Shown here: in pieces, positions 61,701 to 64,000 of the stretch
Numbering within the stretch: the first letter of the stretch is position 1
Layout of the letters: each line of letters opens with the position of its first letter
Assembly: GCA_035582835.1 (NCBI GenBank)
Contig: JAYKAV010002661.1
Location: 821,296-885,295, forward strand
Direction of reading: 5' to 3'
Origin: Phoebastria nigripes
Lineage: Eukaryota > Chordata > Aves > Procellariiformes > Diomedeidae
Length of the DNA stretch: 64,000 nucleotides
The notes under the pieces: model-generated
Databases searched by the model: none
Seen by the model: only the letters and a program-made list of their open reading frames with translations
Told to the model about the DNA's origin: nothing
Position numbers and translations under genes: made by a program

Positions 61701-64000
61701 GTCTGGCTGATTAACAGGCTTGCTATCACACTCACACCTAACCAAGAACAATGTCTCAAAAAATTAGTTAAAAAAGATGGCAAAAATGGATATTCATTAA
61801 ATCAGTTAACAGTCTGGGGCCTCCATAATTACTTAAACAGAAATACAGCATGGATAGCCTGGTCTGTCTGGGCAGGGAAATCGGAGTATATTTTCTTGCT
61901 TAGCTCTGCCACTATCCCCCTGCGAGTGAAATTAAACTTGAAATCTGATGACAATTTTAAGTCCCACACAAATTAAGTAAGACTTCCATGCACTTGCTGT
62001 CTGCAGAGGGGCATTTCATCCTCCCTAGCCCTGGACAAGTCTAAATGCTTAAAAATATCATGGCTTTTGGAGGCAATTAGAACATCTGGTCTCTACAGTG
62101 GAATCGAAACCCTGGTTTAAGCAGCTGAGCTCCATGTGCTGACGTGGTGGGAACTACGTGGCACTGCAGAGGGATGGCTAATGCAGTCGGACTGAGTCTT
62201 AAATCTGACTCCTTCCCAGGGTGGCAAGGGAGCATGCAGTGCTGCTCTGGGGCAGCCCTCCCTAAGCCTTTTGGGATAAACCAGGTATGGCATTGCCGGC
62301 AGGAGCCCAGGTAGCACTGGTTAGTGTAAATACTCACCGCTGAGTCATATGGCACAGTCACACTCCTCCAGTCACCCAGGAGAGGTTTCTGCTGCTACAA
62401 ATGGCCTCTGGAGAAAACGCACAAGCAGGTTTTGTAGCAGAGATGAGAACCCAAGGCTTCTCCCCGCTTCAGGCAATTGCAGCCAGTTTTCTTCACAGCT
62501 TCACAAGGAGAGACTTGGAGGAACCCCTGTGCAAAACAGCCCCCAGTCTGGTGGTCTGGATGCTCAATGGGGAAAAAGAAGTCTTTGTCCCTGTTTTACC
62601 CTGCAAGGGGAGAGTACAAGGGACCTCCTCTCCTGTGGCTGGGACCACTGCCTCACTTGCCAGTGGGTCCTACAAACAAACAGCATCAGGACTTTCAGCT
62701 CTGTGTTAAACAGAATGGCTGCTGCCTTTTGCAAGGAACTTCATCCTGTTGGTATAAGTGACATGGGCTCTTCGGAAGCCACCCCAAGGCCTGGTAGGTG
62801 AAGGAATAACCTGGCCAGGCAGGAGCGCATCGGGTGCTGAACTCCACCTCACCCAGACAGGCCACCCTCAGCAGCACATCTCCAAGTGCCTGGGGAACGT
62901 CAGAATAAAATAGTGAGAGTGAGGACCTCGCAGGACTAGGTGCCAGGTGAACCAGAGTTTCCCAAGATCAGATTTTATGATTTGCATGCCTCAATTCCCC
63001 CAAATCTCACAAGAAGCATGCAGGCTTTTTCACATCCATCTCTTAAAATTTGATAAGCAGCGTTTCTGCGCATTTCACCTTCTCCAGCTGAATTCTGCTG
63101 GAAGCCACCAGTGGTCAGTGGTGGAAATTTTAATTACAGGCAGATTGTTTTATAAGCCACAGAGAGCCAGATGGAGCCGATTCCATAATCCTGAAATATA
63201 AATAATGTATTATTTAATACAGATTCTGAAGTCCCTTCAGGCTTGCAGATCAGGCAGTTAATAGTTTTTCGTTTTAGACATACTGAACACTGTAATAACC
63301 TGATGCCATTTTGAACACAGTGATTAAGTATTCAGTTTACAAGACAAATGGAGCCTCATTACAGTCAATCAGGGAGGAATTACATGAACCTAAATTGCAG
63401 GTATTTATCACAGTTTCTCAAAAGAATATTTTACTAGCTATTTTGAAAGAAAAAGCTGCTGCTTTGTTATTCTGTAAAAGTACTACCTTCTTTATAAAGA
63501 ACTTCTAATGAGATCTTTTTCCAATCCTAATGTTTTACGGTAATCTGACTGCACTATGTCATCATAGGTCATTGTGAAATTAGATAGTGAGTGTGACAAA
63601 TATATCTAATACTGGCAATTTCTTAGCAATCTATTTTAAGTTTTTGCCTTTGTGATGACTGGAATGAGAGAAAGCTTTACTTTAGATAATGCAGTAGGAA
63701 CTGATTCAGCAGCCAGTGACTTCCAGTACACTGGCCAGAAAAAAAGAAAAAAAAACAGCAAGAAAAAGTAATATTTGATATGCTTAGTTTGTCATGTTTG
63801 CTTAACGTGGAAAATGTTGGGAATTTTCCTGTAATTTAGAGCTCAGTGACATAAGTAATACAAAGTATACTTAAATACACACAGATTCAATTTCTTATGA
63901 TTGCAATTTTTAATGATTTCAATTCCACCCATCTCTGTAAGTTTTGTACTATATTTATCTTTTTTACGAGATTGCCTAAGCTGTAATAAGGCTGCCAAAA

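Larger units (their letters stand above)
55520..64000. other. RNASET2 3' flank with no recognised gene
   Basis: About 8.5 kb after RNASET2. The first few hundred bases are probably its 3' UTR. Open frames here (for example 60945-61349, 134 codons; 62349-62801, 150 codons) have no domain I recognise and no clear splice context. A mildly GC-richer patch lies at about 59.15-59.7 kb. By synteny RPS6KA2 is expected beyond, but none of its coding exons is seen. Confidence 0.6.

Noticed and set aside
1..64000. CRISPR arrays, tRNA or rRNA genes, and other bacterial-type systems
   Set aside because: None seen; the window is ordinary bird nuclear DNA with intron-split genes.

Overview
The window is nuclear DNA from a bird. 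The evidence is short introns with canonical vertebrate splice sites, CpG-island promoters, and a CR1 retroposon 3' end of avian type. No bacterial, viral or organellar genes are visible. Many isolated N bases and one 87-base N gap (15038-15124) indicate a draft assembly. Nearly all open frames longer than 60 codons are chance frames in introns or CpG islands. The real coding content is in short exons, which I found by splicing by eye and checking reading phase across each junction.

Left part (1 to about 24.3 kb, minus strand): the centrosomal protein gene CEP43 (formerly FGFR1OP/FOP). The start codon is at 23929 inside a CpG island. Nine coding exons were placed: 23840-23929, 12988-13042, 12256-12344, 10221-10355, 9350-9433, 4610-4827, 1807-1916, 1127-1195 and 343-382. 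The gene runs off the left edge before its C-terminus. The expected second coding exon was not found; the large intron where it belongs contains the N gap. One intron uses a GC donor, and there is a phase-compatible candidate cassette exon at 2125-2205.

Middle and right part (about 28.9 to 55.5 kb, plus strand): the acid ribonuclease gene RNASET2, complete, with nine coding exons joining into a 255-residue secreted/lysosomal T2 ribonuclease. Both catalytic motifs, eight cysteines at family positions, four N-glycosylation sequons and a signal peptide are present. A CpG island at about 28.9-29.5 kb probably holds a non-coding first exon, whose last ATG could make a ten-codon uORF.

The two genes are head to head with about 5 kb between their CpG islands. 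As I recall it, human 6q27 has the same neighbour arrangement. Downstream of RNASET2 (55.5-64 kb) I recognise no exon; by synteny RPS6KA2 would be expected further right. The remaining sequence is introns, simple repeats, a 76-bp tandem duplication, CR1 pieces and probable ancient amniote repeats. I found no novel multi-gene system. The best leads are the CEP43 GC-AG intron and cassette exon, the RNASET2 leader uORF and readthrough frame, and lineage differences in RNASET2 (an extra sequon and an extra cysteine).
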